Shown one piece after another: positions 51,020 through 60,271 of a DNA stretch of 64,000 nucleotides. Every line of letters starts with the position of its first letter. The first letter of the stretch is position 1. Below the pieces are notes generated by a model, which worked only from the letters and a program-made list of their open reading frames with translations, was not told where the DNA came from and did no database searches. Source of the stretch: NCEH01 sp043195135. Its GTDB lineage: Bacteria > Pseudomonadota > Alphaproteobacteria > Rhizobiales > Xanthobacteraceae. The stretch lies in NCBI RefSeq assembly GCF_043195135.1, contig NZ_JBAFWP010000004.1; one strand, written 5' to 3'. The position numbers and the translations under genes are program-made.

Positions 51020-52282
51020 ATGTCCTGGCCATCCCAGGCCGCGCGTGCCGCATCGCACTCCGCACCCGACACCGAGGCCCCGCGCGCGCGTTCCAGCCTG
51101 GTCGCGGCCTATCGGGCGGTGCGCGGGGAAACCGAGCGGCGGTCCGCTCCCCTGTCCGCCGAGGACCAGATCCTCCAGTCCATGCCGGACGCGAGCCCCA
51201 TCAAATGGCATCGCGCCCACACCACCTGGTTCTTCGAGCAATTCGTCCTGCGGGCGCATGCGCCGGCCTATGTGCCGTTCGACGATCGCTTCGCCTTCCT
51301 GTTCAATTCCTATTATGTCGCCGCCGGCCCGCGTCACGAGCGGCCGAAGCGCGGGCTGATCTCGCGCCCCACCGCACAGGAGGTCGGCGCCTATCGCGCC
51401 CATGTGGACGCGGCGGTGATCCCGCTGCTCGAAGAAGTGGACGCGGCTCACCTGCCCGCCCTCGCCGCGGTGATGGAGATCGGCTTCAACCACGAGCAGC
51501 AGCATCAGGAACTGATGCTGACCGACATCCTCCACGCCTTTTCCCAGAATCCCACCGACCCCGCCTATGATCCCACCTGGACCGCGCCCGCCACCGGGCC
51601 GGACGTCGGCGAGGACCCGCGCGAACAGGTGCTGGTCGCCGGCGGCCTCTATCGCATCGGCCACGAGGGGCCTGGCTTTTCGTTCGACAATGAGGGCCCC
51701 GCCCATCAGGTGCTGGTGCCGCCCACCCGGATCGACCGGCATCTCGTCACCAATGGCGACTGGCTCGCCTTCATGGAGGCCGGCGGCTATGCCGACCCGC
51801 TGCTGTGGCTGTCGGAAGGTTTCGGCGCCGCCCAGGCGGGCGGCTGGGAGGCCCCGCTCTATTGGCGGCAGGTGGACGGACAATGGTTCGCGCTCACCCT
51901 CGGCGGCCTGCGCCCGGTGGATCTCACCGCCCCGGTGTGCCACGTGAGCTATTACGAGGCCGACGCCTTCGCGCGTTTCGCCGGCCGGTCCCTGCCCACC
52001 GAAGAGGCATTCGAGGTGGCGGCCGGCAAGGGGCTGCTGGCGGACGCGTTCGGCGTGGTGTGGCAATGGACGCGCAGCTTCTACGGCGCCTATCCCGGCT
52101 ACCGCGCGGCCCCCGGCGCGCTCGGCGAATACAACGGCAAGTTCATGATCAACCAGATGGTGTTGCGCGGTTCCTCGCTCGCCACGCCGCACGGCCATGA
52201 GCGCGCGACCTATCGCAATTTCTTCCATCCCCATCAGCGCTGGCAGTTCAGCGGGCTGCGCCTCGCCGACGACGCGATCTGA
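51020..52282 (+). CDS. egtB: Ergothioneine biosynthesis sulfoxide synthase EgtB
   Basis: 420-aa non-haem iron enzyme that joins hercynine with a cysteine-type thiol and O2 to a sulfoxide. DinB-like N-terminal domain supplies iron ligands: H in SPIKWHRAHTTWFFEQF and the pair in NHEQQHQELMLTD. The FGE-sulfatase domain follows (GLYRIGHEG, FDNEGPAHQVLV, WQWTRSFYGAYPGYR, HGHERATYRNFFHPHQRWQF). ATG 51020 chosen because GGAG lies 6 nt upstream; the frame opens earlier without a ribosome site. 14 nt upstream of egtD. Confidence 0.93.
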   Translation: MSWPSQAARAASHSAPDTEAPRARSSLVAAYRAVRGETERRSAPLSAEDQILQSMPDASPIKWHRAHTTWFFEQFVLRAHAPAYVPFDDRFAFLFNSYYVAAGPRHERPKRGLISRPTAQEVGAYRAHVDAAVIPLLEEVDAAHLPALAAVMEIGFNHEQQHQELMLTDILHAFSQNPTDPAYDPTWTAPATGPDVGEDPREQVLVAGGLYRIGHEGPGFSFDNEGPAHQVLVPPTRIDRHLVTNGDWLAFMEAGGYADPLLWLSEGFGAAQAGGWEAPLYWRQVDGQWFALTLGGLRPVDLTAPVCHVSYYEADAFARFAGRSLPTEEAFEVAAGKGLLADAFGVVWQWTRSFYGAYPGYRAAPGALGEYNGKFMINQMVLRGSSLATPHGHERATYRNFFHPHQRWQFSGLRLADDAI

Positions 52283-52296
52283 CCTTAGGAGACATC

Positions 52297-53265
52297 ATGT
52301 CCCTGCCCCACGCCGCCGAACGGGCCGAGCCCCTGGCCCCGAGCGCGGAATTCGCCCGCGATCTCGCCCTCGCGCTGTCCGCCCGCACCAAGCGCCTCGC
52401 ACCGAAATATTTCTACGATGCCACCGGCTCGGCCCTGTTCGAGCAGATCACGCAGCTCGACGAATATTATCCCACCCGCACCGAGATCGGCATCCTGCGC
52501 GATCATGCGGAAGATCTGGCGGCCCTGCTGCCGCCCGGCGGGGTGCTGGTGGAATTCGGCAGCGGCGCCAGCGTGAAGGTGCGCCTGCTGCTGGACCGCA
52601 TCCCCCATCTCGCGGCCTATGTGCCGGTGGATATTTCCGCCGAATTCCTGGAGCGCACCGCCACCGACCTGCGCCGCGCCTATCCGGGCATCGAGATCCT
52701 GCCGCTGGCGGATGATTTCACCCAGCGCTTCGCCCTGCCGCAGATGGCGCGCGGGCGGCCGCTGCTGGGCTTCTTCCCGGGCTCCACCATCGGCAATTTC
52801 GAACCGGCCGATGCCCGCGACTTCCTCGCCCATGCCCGCGAGACCCTCGGCCCCGGCAGCCGCATGATCGTCGGCGTGGACCTGGTGAAGGATCCGCGCC
52901 GGCTTCACGCCGCCTATAATGACGCGGCGGGCGTGACCGCCCGGTTCAACACGAATGTGCTCGCCCGCGCCAATCGCGAGCTGGGCACCGATTTCGAGCT
53001 TTCCGCCTTCGTGCACCGCGCCTTCTTCAACGCGCCGGCGAGCCGGATCGAGATGCACCTCGTCAGCGCGGAGGCGCAGACCGTGCACCTGGACGGGGCC
53101 GCCTATCATTTCGCGGCGGGGGAAAGCCTCCACACCGAATGCAGCTACAAATACACGCTGGAGGGGTTCGCGGACCTCGCCGCCAATGCCGGCTGGGAAA
53201 GCGAGGCGGCCTGGACCGACCCGGAGCGTCTGTTCAGCGTGCATGTGCTGGCAAGCCCGGGCTGA
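52297..53265 (+). CDS. egtD: L-histidine N-alpha-methyltransferase EgtD
   Basis: 322-aa SAM-dependent enzyme that trimethylates histidine to hercynine, the substrate of EgtB. Features: PKYFYDATGSALFEQITQLDEYYPTRTE, VEFGSGASVKVRLLLD for SAM, YVPVDISAEFL, GFFPGSTIGNFEP and C-terminal FAAGESLHTECSYKYTLEGF. A GGAG site lies 5 nt upstream of the ATG. egtBD forms a complete two-gene ergothioneine pathway of the non-actinobacterial type. Confidence 0.94.
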   Translation: MSLPHAAERAEPLAPSAEFARDLALALSARTKRLAPKYFYDATGSALFEQITQLDEYYPTRTEIGILRDHAEDLAALLPPGGVLVEFGSGASVKVRLLLDRIPHLAAYVPVDISAEFLERTATDLRRAYPGIEILPLADDFTQRFALPQMARGRPLLGFFPGSTIGNFEPADARDFLAHARETLGPGSRMIVGVDLVKDPRRLHAAYNDAAGVTARFNTNVLARANRELGTDFELSAFVHRAFFNAPASRIEMHLVSAEAQTVHLDGAAYHFAAGESLHTECSYKYTLEGFADLAANAGWESEAAWTDPERLFSVHVLASPG

Positions 53266-53405
53266 GATCCCCACGGCCGCGCTCAAGCATCTGAGATTTG
53301 TCCACATTCGCCGCGCCGCCGGCCGCGGCGCGGCCGCAAAAGGACTTGGCCTGCCGATTGCTTCATGGGACCTTGCGCAAAACGGGTCGCATGGGAGCGG
53401 GGGAT

Positions 53406-54698
53406 ATGCTTATCGAGGATCGCGGACCCGGCTTTCAGGGAAAGGCCACCCTGCACGGCTGGATGATCTGGGGCACCGCGGCCCTGTTCTACCTGTATGA
53501 ATTCTTCGTCCGCGTCGCTCCCTCCGCCATGGAGCCGGAGCTGCAAACCCATTTCGGCCTCTCGGCGGCGGCCCTAGGCGCGGCGGCGGGCACCTATTAT
53601 CTCGTCTATTCGCCCATGCAGCTCATCTCGGGCACCATCATCGACCGCTTCGGCGTGAAGCAGGTGCTGGTGGTCTCGGCGCTGATCTGCACCTCCGGCG
53701 CGTTCCTGGAGATCATCGGCTCCAGCAGCTTCTTCCTGGTGGCGGCGCGGTTCGCGCAGGGCTTCGGCTCGGCCTTCGCCTTCGTCGGCACCATGTATAT
53801 CGCGGCGGAATGGTTTCCCCGCTCCATGCTGGCGCGGCTCTCGGGCCTCACCACCTCGCTCGGCATGGCGGGCGCCATCATCGGCAATGCCGGCATCGCG
53901 CGCATGGTGGAAACGCTCGGCTGGCAGAGCGCGTTGATCGGGGCAGGCTTCGTCGGCATCGCCGTCACCGCGCTGATCGTGTTCGTCATTCCGAGCCGGC
54001 CGCCCACCGGCACGGACGTGCCCCATCCCTACAAGCCCAACGTGCTGCGGGCGCTGCGCATCGTCTATGCGAACCCGCAGAGCTGGTATCTCGGCATCAT
54101 CGGCGCGGCGCTCTACATGCCGCTGTCGATCCTCGGCGCGCTGTGGGGCGCGGAATATATCTCCGCCATCACCGGCGCCTCGAAGCTGGAGGCCACCGGC
54201 GCGGTGTCCATGATGTATGTGGGCTGGCTGGTGGGCGGGCCGCTCGCCGGCTACACCTCGGACAAGCTCGGCATCCGCCGGCCGATCCTGCTCTATGCCA
54301 GCGCGGCGACGCTGGTGGTGACCTTCGTGATCGCGGTCGTTCCCAACATGTCGCTGCCGGTGGCCTATCTGCTGCTGCTGCTGCTGGGGCTCGCCTCATG
54401 CTCGCAGGTGATCTGCTTCGCGACGGTGGTGGAGCATAATCCCCAGACCGTCACGGGCACCGCGCTTGCCTCCACCAACATGATCATCATGCTGCTGGGC
54501 GGGGTCGCGGAATGGGCGTTCGGCCTGGTGCTGGATCTGGTCGGCGGCTCGGGCGACACCGGGCAATATTCGGCGCAGGCCTATCATTACGCCATCCTGA
54601 TGCTGCCGGCGATCTCGCTGGTAGGCCTCGCGGCGGCGATGATGGTGCGGGAAGCGAAGGAAATCGTCGGCGTGCAGGAAGCCGCCGCACCGGCGTAA
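53406..54698 (+). CDS. Major facilitator superfamily transporter
   Basis: 430-aa membrane protein with about 12 helices. MFS features are LVYSPMQLISGTIIDRFGVKQVLV (loop 2-3, D-R-x-G-x-(K/R)), ARFAQGFGSAFAFVGTMYIAAEWFP and GPLAGYTSDKLGIRRPILL in the second half. ATG 53406 follows GGGAGCGGGGG; upstream in-frame starts add a non-membrane stretch. Substrate unknown. It follows egtD by 140 nt on the same strand and might be an ergothioneine or related exporter/importer, but that is a guess. Confidence 0.85.
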   Translation: MLIEDRGPGFQGKATLHGWMIWGTAALFYLYEFFVRVAPSAMEPELQTHFGLSAAALGAAAGTYYLVYSPMQLISGTIIDRFGVKQVLVVSALICTSGAFLEIIGSSSFFLVAARFAQGFGSAFAFVGTMYIAAEWFPRSMLARLSGLTTSLGMAGAIIGNAGIARMVETLGWQSALIGAGFVGIAVTALIVFVIPSRPPTGTDVPHPYKPNVLRALRIVYANPQSWYLGIIGAALYMPLSILGALWGAEYISAITGASKLEATGAVSMMYVGWLVGGPLAGYTSDKLGIRRPILLYASAATLVVTFVIAVVPNMSLPVAYLLLLLLGLASCSQVICFATVVEHNPQTVTGTALASTNMIIMLLGGVAEWAFGLVLDLVGGSGDTGQYSAQAYHYAILMLPAISLVGLAAAMMVREAKEIVGVQEAAAPA

Positions 54699-54743
54699 GC
54701 GCTTAAAGGGCGGGGCCGTGCGGCCCTGCCCCCTTCGGCTCAG

Positions 54744-54789
54744 CGCATTTTCGAGCGAAGTGGATACCGGTTCGCGTGAAGAAAATGCG
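54744..54789. repeat. Dispersed rhizobial palindromic repeat
   Basis: CGCATTTTCGAGCGAAGTGG ... GAAAATGCG with complementary ends (54744-54752 and 54781-54789) matches a repeat family very common in Hyphomicrobiales (GCATTTTC-N-AAGTGGATACCGGTTC-N-GAAAATGC). It lies between convergent genes and may act as a terminator. Confidence 0.8.
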
Positions 54790-54837
54790 AAAAAGCAATG
54801 AGGAGCGTTTCATTGTGTCTGTGAAACAATGAAATGC

Positions 54838-55893
54838 TCAGAGCGAGGTCAGCTCGCTCTGGATGCCCTTGGAAAGCTCGGCGCCGTCGTCGAGCGTGGC
54901 GAGATAGTCCACCGCCAGCTGACGGAACCGCGGCAGGCCCTTGTAGGCCTGGATATCGGGGTGCAGGTCGCGCAGCACGCGGTGCAGCCGCTTGCCCCAT
55001 TTGGGTACCCGCGCCACCTCCTCCAGGCTCGCCAGATAGCAGCGGATGCCGAACAGGATCGCGTTGGAACGCGGCAGGCGGAACAGGGTCTGCAATTCCA
55101 CGCGCAGATGCACCTTGTGCCCGACGTTCTCCGGCGTGACGCTGGCCTTGTCCGGCCCCCAGACGGGATAATTCTCCGGCGAGGTATCGAGGCGGGGATT
55201 GATGGTCATGGTCCAGTTCAGCCGCCGCACCGGCGCGCCATATTGCAGGCGCAGCAGATATTTCAGCGCCCGGTCGAACACGCCCTTCTCGTGCGCCAGC
55301 GGCACCGGGCCGTGCCATTCGTGGAAGCTCATGCCGATGTCGAATTCGAACGACCAGTCGGCCTGGGTGGTGACCATGCCGCCGTCCACATAGAGATTGT
55401 CCTCGCGCTGGTCCTGCAGGGTGAAATCGCCCTGGGCCTGGCGGGTGATATATTCGAACGGCGGGCACGGCAGGGTTTCCGCCTTGCCGAAGGTGAAGCT
55501 CTGGTGGAGGCCCAGCGGCCGGTTGATCCAGGTCCACAGATCTCCCGCCTTGGTGAGCGAGAAATGCTCGGGGTAATCGGCGGCGAGGCTTTCCATGATG
55601 AGTTCGAGCGTGTCCCATTGCGCCGCCATCATGTGCGGCAGCACCTGGCAGCGCTTGGGATCTTCCGCCAGCACCTGCGCGCGCTCGCGGCATTCGGCGA
55701 CATAATGCTCGTCCACGTCGAACACATGGTCATAGGCCGGGCTCGCGCCGCCCTTCACATGGGGCTCGATGTTCACCGAATACATGTACTGGTCTTCGGG
55801 AAACGGGAACGGGAAGTGCAGGATCGCCGCGCTGGAATTGCGATAGGTGAAGTCGCGGCGGAAGGTCTCGTTGGGCTTGAATTGAAGGGTCAT
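54838..55893 (-). CDS. DUF3445 haem-dependent oxidative N-demethylase subunit (dimethylamine monooxygenase type)
   Basis: 351-aa protein of the DUF3445 family, the catalytic haem subunit of dimethylamine monooxygenase and related oxidative N-demethylases. Diagnostic stretches: ILHFPFPFPEDQYMYSVNIE, GLHQSFTFGKAETLPCPPFE, WSFEFDIGMSFHEWHGPVPL, LRLQYGAPVRRLNWTMTINP and VWGPDKASVTPENVGHKVHL. It would take electrons from the ferredoxin-reductase at 56199-57155 and convert dimethylamine to methylamine plus formaldehyde. Last gene of the minus-strand cluster, separated from the reductase by 305 nt of repeats. Gene naming in the dmm literature varies, so no symbol is given. Confidence 0.87.
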   Translation of the reverse strand: MTLQFKPNETFRRDFTYRNSSAAILHFPFPFPEDQYMYSVNIEPHVKGGASPAYDHVFDVDEHYVAECRERAQVLAEDPKRCQVLPHMMAAQWDTLELIMESLAADYPEHFSLTKAGDLWTWINRPLGLHQSFTFGKAETLPCPPFEYITRQAQGDFTLQDQREDNLYVDGGMVTTQADWSFEFDIGMSFHEWHGPVPLAHEKGVFDRALKYLLRLQYGAPVRRLNWTMTINPRLDTSPENYPVWGPDKASVTPENVGHKVHLRVELQTLFRLPRSNAILFGIRCYLASLEEVARVPKWGKRLHRVLRDLHPDIQAYKGLPRFRQLAVDYLATLDDGAELSKGIQSELTSL

Positions 55894-55978
55894 GGAACAT
55901 CCTTCCGGTCACGAAGATCAATGGCGTCTTGCAGCATCAGCGTCCCCCGCCGGAGCATCGGCACGGCGTGAGAAGCGC

Positions 55979-56190
55979 CCCCTCACCCCAGCCCTCTCCC
56001 CCTCGGGGAGAGGGAGCTAGCCGGGCTCACCCCAGAGAGGTGGCCGCTCGGTTTTACCTCTCCCCGACGGGGAGAGGTCGGCCGCGCAGCGGACGGGTGA
56101 GGGGGCGGAGCCTTTCCCGACGATCACGCTCGCCAAATGGGCTTCCCCACCCCCCTCCCCACCCCTCCCCCGCAAGCGGGAGAGGGAGTG
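55979..56190. repeat. Cluster of dispersed palindromic repeats
   Basis: Two types in the 305-nt gap between the DUF3445 and reductase genes. Type one is CCTCACCCCAGCCCTCTCCC with CTCGGGGAGAGGG (55981-56014) and an inverted relative ACCTCTCCCCGACGGGGAGA...CGGCCGCGCAGCGGACGGGTG (56056-56104). Type two is CCTCCCCCGCAAGCGGGAGA (56165-56184). Related copies occur at 57.8-57.9 and 63.8-63.95 kb. No gene lies here. Confidence 0.85.
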
Positions 56191-56198
56191 CCTCGCCG

Positions 56199-57155
56199 CT
56201 AAAAATCCAGCACCACCTCCGCGGTGCGGGCGCGCGAAACGCAGGGCATGATGAATTTCTGCGAGGCCTTCTCCTCCGCCGAAAGGAAGTCGTCGCGATG
56301 CTCCACCTCGCCGTCGAGCACGTCGAGCTTGCATTCCCCGCAGGCCCCGCCCCGGCACAGGCAGGGTGCCGCGATGCCCTGCGCCTCGATCGCCTCCAGC
56401 AGGGTCTGGTTGTCCGCGACCTGCACCTCGATGCCGGATTTGGCCAGCACCGCCTTGAACGGCAGGCCGCCGGAGGCATCGCCGAAGCTTTCGCGATGGA
56501 TCTTGCCGGCGGGCCAGCCGAGGGCGGCGGCGCTGGAGACCACCGCATCCATCAGCGCGCGCGGGCCGCAGGTATAGACATGGGTGCCGAGCGGCTGGCG
56601 CGCCAAGATCCCCGCGAGATCGAACGCCGCGCGCCCGTTGCCGTGGATGAAGATGTCCTCGCCTGCGGCGTGCGGCGCCAGCAGCTTCTCGAACACCGGC
56701 GCCTCGTCCGCCGTGCAGAGCTGGTGCAGCTCGAACCGCGCGCCGCGCGCTTTCAGCGCGGGCACATAGGACAGGAGCGGCGTGATGCCGATGCCGCCCG
56801 CGATCAAAAGATGCTTCCGGGCCTTGGCGGCGAGCGGAAACAGATTGGCCGGAACGCCGATCTCGATCACATCGCCGCGCGAAACGCTTTGGTGCAGAAA
56901 CCGCGAGCCGCCGCGCGACTGGGCCACGTGCCGCACGATGATTTCATAGCGCGCCCGGCTCTCCGGAGGGCAAACCAGGGAATAGGCATTCTTCATCACC
57001 CGCCCCTCGGCGCGCAGGGTGACCATGACATGGGCGCCGGCGGAGGGCGTCGGCAGCGGCCCGCCGTGCAAGGGCTCGAAGGCGAAGCGCTTCAGGGTGG
57101 GCGACAGCTGCTCGATCTCATGGACCCGGACCGGGATCGGACCTGAGGCGATCAT
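56199..57155 (-). CDS. FMN/NAD-dependent reductase with C-terminal plant-type 2Fe-2S ferredoxin
   Basis: 318-aa phthalate-dioxygenase-reductase/VanB-type protein. FAD/FMN-binding KNAYSLVCPPESRARYEIIV, NAD-binding LLIAGGIGITPLLSYVPAL and VYTCGPRALMDAV, then a ferredoxin domain with APCLCRGGACGECKLDV and a final Cys in FIMPCVSRA. Supplies electrons to the DUF3445 monooxygenase. Its ATG overlaps the preceding zinc-ribbon gene by 4 bp (57152-57155), so the two are coupled. Confidence 0.9.
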   Translation of the reverse strand: MIASGPIPVRVHEIEQLSPTLKRFAFEPLHGGPLPTPSAGAHVMVTLRAEGRVMKNAYSLVCPPESRARYEIIVRHVAQSRGGSRFLHQSVSRGDVIEIGVPANLFPLAAKARKHLLIAGGIGITPLLSYVPALKARGARFELHQLCTADEAPVFEKLLAPHAAGEDIFIHGNGRAAFDLAGILARQPLGTHVYTCGPRALMDAVVSSAAALGWPAGKIHRESFGDASGGLPFKAVLAKSGIEVQVADNQTLLEAIEAQGIAAPCLCRGGACGECKLDVLDGEVEHRDDFLSAEEKASQKFIMPCVSRARTAEVVLDF

Positions 57156-57739
57156 GCGTAAAGCTCCTCCGCGTCAGGAACGTCGCCGGGAACCTCGGCA
57201 TCCACCTGCACGCCCATGAAGGCCGCGTGCCGGCGCGAGAAATGATCGCGCACGAACAGGCTTGCCCCGCAGCCGGCGCAGGTGAAGATGGAGGTGGTGA
57301 CGTTTTCACCATAGGTGCGGCAATGCACGCAGAACACGCGCCGCGCCTTGGAACCCGCGTGGGCGAGGCGGATTTCTTGCCGGCTCATGCCGGCGCCATC
57401 GGCGATGCGCGCCACATCCCACAGGAACGGCTCGGTGCCGGCGCCGTAGAGCCGCAGCCCCATGGTCTCGCGCGCCAGCCGCTCTTCCAGGGCCGAGAAC
57501 AGATGGCCGTTGGAGCGGAACGGCCGCACGCTCTCGCCCTGCGGGTCCACCACGGAGACGGGCAAGAGCGCGCTGCGGTTCACCACGGTCCAGGTTTCGC
57601 ACGCGGTGGGCTCGAACCCCTCGGCCACGGCCTCCGCCGGCAGCACGGACCCTTCCACCACCAGCAGATGGTGCCGGCCCGCCGGGTCCAGTTCCAGCGG
57701 GGCGTATCTGGGCCGGCTCTTGATGCCTTGATCGCTCAT
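57152..57739 (-). CDS. DmmA-family zinc-ribbon subunit of the amine monooxygenase
   Basis: 195-aa protein. The N-terminal half (HHLLVVEGSVLPAEAVAEGF, LYGAGTEPFLWDVARIA) is a ferredoxin-NAD-like or flavodoxin-like fold of unknown role. The C-terminal zinc ribbon has CVHCRTYGENVTTSIFTCAG and CGASLFVRDHFSRRHAAFMG (C-x2-C twice). Proteins of this build accompany DUF3445 and the reductase in dimethylamine monooxygenase operons. Start ATG 57739; the 3' end overlaps the reductase gene by 4 bp. Confidence 0.82.
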   Translation of the reverse strand: MSDQGIKSRPRYAPLELDPAGRHHLLVVEGSVLPAEAVAEGFEPTACETWTVVNRSALLPVSVVDPQGESVRPFRSNGHLFSALEERLARETMGLRLYGAGTEPFLWDVARIADGAGMSRQEIRLAHAGSKARRVFCVHCRTYGENVTTSIFTCAGCGASLFVRDHFSRRHAAFMGVQVDAEVPGDVPDAEELYA

Positions 57740-57815
57740 GATGCCTTCCGGTTCAGTTCACACTGTCGGGCAAGCAGGAAACGGGCCGAGACGCTCGGGC
57801 CTGCTTACGCCCGCT

Positions 57816-57936
57816 TCCCCCTCCCCAGCCCTCCCCCGCAAGCGGGAGAGGGAGCACGCCGGGATTGGGAAACAGGATGCCTCGCACGCCCCATCGCCAA
57901 TCCCCTCTCCCGCTTGCGGGGGGTCAGGGAGGGGGC
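57816..57936. repeat. Inverted pair of palindromic repeats
   Basis: CCCTCCCCAGCCCTCCCCCG with CAAGCGGGAGAGGG (57818-57852) faces CCCCTCTCCCGCTTGCGGGG with GTCAGGGAGGGGG (57902-57935). Together they can form a long hairpin between the Tdm-like gene and the DmmA-like gene, perhaps reducing downstream expression. Confidence 0.8.
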
Positions 57937-57947
57937 ATCGCGCCTCC

Positions 57948-60266
57948 TTAAGCCCGCACCCGCGTCTTCTGCGGGTCGAAATGCGGAAACGGCACGATCT
58001 GCGCGGGAATGCGCTTCTGGTGGCCGTCCAGCTTGCCGATCTCGATCGGCCCGCCCGCCTCCGCCGCCGCAATGTCCAGCCGGGCGAGCGCGATATTCTG
58101 CTTCAGGATTGGCGACTTGGTGGCGCTGGTGACGACGCCCACCTGGGCGCGGCCGCTATAGATCGGGTCGCCATGGCCGACATCGTCGTTGGAGCCGATG
58201 AGCAGCCCCACCATCTTGCGCGCCGGATTGGCCTTGCGGCGCAACAGCGCCTCGCGGCCGACGAAATCTTCGTCCTTATTGGCTACCGCAAAGCCGATGC
58301 CGGCCTCGAACGGGTCGGTCTGGTCGCAGAAATCATAACCCGCGAACACCAGTCCGGCCTCCACCCGCAGCATATCCAGCGCCGTGAGGCCGAGCGGGCT
58401 CATGCCCTTGGGCGCGCCGGCCTTCCACACCGCATCCCACAGCGCGGTCGCATCCTTGGGATGGCACCAGATCTCGAACCCGAGTTCGCCGGTATAGCCG
58501 GTGCGCGAGACGATCAGCGCCGGCCCCTGCGGCCCGCCGAGACGGGCGATGGCGAAGCGGAACCATTTCAGCTCGACGATCGAAGGCTGGACCGGCGAGG
58601 TCCAGATGATCTCGGCGAGGATCTCGCGGCTCAGCGGTCCCTGCACGGCGATGTTGTGGAGCTGGTCGGTGGAGGATTTGACGAAGGCTTTCAGGCCCCA
58701 TTCCGCCGCCTTGTCGCGCAGCCACTTGCCGGTGAATTCCTCGCCGCACACCACGCGGAAATTCGCCGGGCCGAGGCGGAACACCGTGGCATCGTCGATC
58801 ATCCCGCCGTGCTCGTAGCAGAGCGCGGTATAGACCACCTGCCCGACCGAGAGCTTGCGGATGTCGCGCGTCACCGTGCGCTGGAGCAGCACTTCCGCGT
58901 CCGGGCCGGTCACCTCGAACTTGCGCAGGGGCGAGAGGTCCATCACCGCCGCCTTTTCGCGGCACGCCCAATATTCTGCGATCGGCCCCGCGCCGGTGAA
59001 GCAGGTGGGCAGCCAGAAGCCGCGATATTCCACGAAATTGCGGGTCTGCTCGGCGATCCTCGGGTGGAAGGCGCTCTCCCGCGTCAGGCGCGGCTCGGCT
59101 TCGGGGCTCATGCGGAACGCGGTTCCTTTGGAGATGGGGGTGCCGCCGTCATAGACGCGCACATGGATGTCGGTCGGGTGCCAGGCGTTGGCGGAATCGA
59201 TGTCGTCGGCGCACGAGGAGGAGGCGCAGACGAGGTCGGTCATGGCCCGCAGCAGCACATAATCGCCGGGGCGCGACCAGGGCTCGTCCATGGTCAGGGC
59301 GTTGGAGCTTTCAACGCAGGTATTGAAGAAGAAGTTGATCGCCGGCCAGCCGCGCTTTTCCTTGATGCCGTACGGCTTCAGGACGAGGTTGAAATTGTCC
59401 GAGCAATTGTCGTGGCCGGGATAGCCCATGTCCTCGTAATATTTGGCGGAGCAGGCGAGCGCGAAGGTGTCGTGCCGCCCCACCGTGTCGCGCACCACTT
59501 CCACCAGCGGCATCTGGCGCTCGTCGAAATATTTCGAATGCAGGCCGGGGCCGGGAAAAGCAGAGCCCATGAGCGTGCGCGTGGTGGTGGAATCGAGGCC
59601 GTATTCCAGCCCCTCCTCGTCCAGCGCCTTGGCGTCGAAGGCGAGGAAGTCGGAACATTGCCGGCCTTCCACGTCGATGATCTGGATGTAGTCGCCGGCC
59701 TTCACGCAATAGGCCTTGGCGCGGGCGGCGGGAATGCGCAGGTCCAGCACCACCTCGCCCAGCGGCGGCGGCAGTTCGGGCAGGGAGCCGGCGACGCGGG
59801 AGACCTCCACCTTCAATTCGGTCGGCGGGCTCTGCTCGTCCGGCGCCATCGGCGGGCCGCCGGCGGCGATCACCACCAGCAGGTCGTTGAGCGCGGTGAG
59901 GCGCGCCTGGGTGCCCGGGACATCGCTCTCGGCCAGCAGGAGGCGGGCGGGCGTCTGGGTGTCGATGCCGCGCTGCGCCAGCAGGCGGGCGACCTCCGCC
60001 CCGCCCTCCCCGGCCAGGCGCGCTGAGAGCGGCGCGCCGCGCGGCGCCGCATCGAGCCCCAGCGCCGGCGCGGCATCCGCACCGGCGGCGTCGAAGGCGA
60101 AGATGTCGGCGGCCTGGAGGCCCTCGGGATCGGTGATGCGGATGTCATCGCCCGCCTTCAGGGCGAAGGCGGCGCAGCCGCCGCCCGGCACCACGCGGCG
60201 CTCGGCGGGCGAGCGGGGCGCGGCGGGCGGACCGGATGACTGGGCAGGCGCGGTGCGGGCATCCAT
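57948..60266 (-). CDS. tdm: Trimethylamine-oxide aldolase (TMAO demethylase) Tdm-like
   Basis: 772-aa two-part enzyme. The N-terminal 370 residues are DUF1989 (a degenerate first copy, then GDYIQIIDVEGRQCSDFLAF, YPGHDNCSDNFNLVLKP, FFNTCVESSNAL and CASSSCADDIDSANAWHPTD with metal-binding Cys/His/Asp). The C-terminal 390 residues are a GcvT aminomethyltransferase domain (EYWACREKAAVMDLSPLRKF, TGYTGELGFEIWC, LDMLRVEAGLVFAGYDF) that binds tetrahydrofolate. Length and order match Tdm, which splits TMAO to dimethylamine and formaldehyde and passes the C1 unit to THF. The neighbouring dimethylamine monooxygenase genes support this. Other DUF1989-GcvT proteins exist, so the substrate remains a prediction. 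5 nt after the flavin reductase gene. Confidence 0.72.
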   Translation of the reverse strand: MDARTAPAQSSGPPAAPRSPAERRVVPGGGCAAFALKAGDDIRITDPEGLQAADIFAFDAAGADAAPALGLDAAPRGAPLSARLAGEGGAEVARLLAQRGIDTQTPARLLLAESDVPGTQARLTALNDLLVVIAAGGPPMAPDEQSPPTELKVEVSRVAGSLPELPPPLGEVVLDLRIPAARAKAYCVKAGDYIQIIDVEGRQCSDFLAFDAKALDEEGLEYGLDSTTTRTLMGSAFPGPGLHSKYFDERQMPLVEVVRDTVGRHDTFALACSAKYYEDMGYPGHDNCSDNFNLVLKPYGIKEKRGWPAINFFFNTCVESSNALTMDEPWSRPGDYVLLRAMTDLVCASSSCADDIDSANAWHPTDIHVRVYDGGTPISKGTAFRMSPEAEPRLTRESAFHPRIAEQTRNFVEYRGFWLPTCFTGAGPIAEYWACREKAAVMDLSPLRKFEVTGPDAEVLLQRTVTRDIRKLSVGQVVYTALCYEHGGMIDDATVFRLGPANFRVVCGEEFTGKWLRDKAAEWGLKAFVKSSTDQLHNIAVQGPLSREILAEIIWTSPVQPSIVELKWFRFAIARLGGPQGPALIVSRTGYTGELGFEIWCHPKDATALWDAVWKAGAPKGMSPLGLTALDMLRVEAGLVFAGYDFCDQTDPFEAGIGFAVANKDEDFVGREALLRRKANPARKMVGLLIGSNDDVGHGDPIYSGRAQVGVVTSATKSPILKQNIALARLDIAAAEAGGPIEIGKLDGHQKRIPAQIVPFPHFDPQKTRVRA

Positions 60267-60271
60267 GGGCT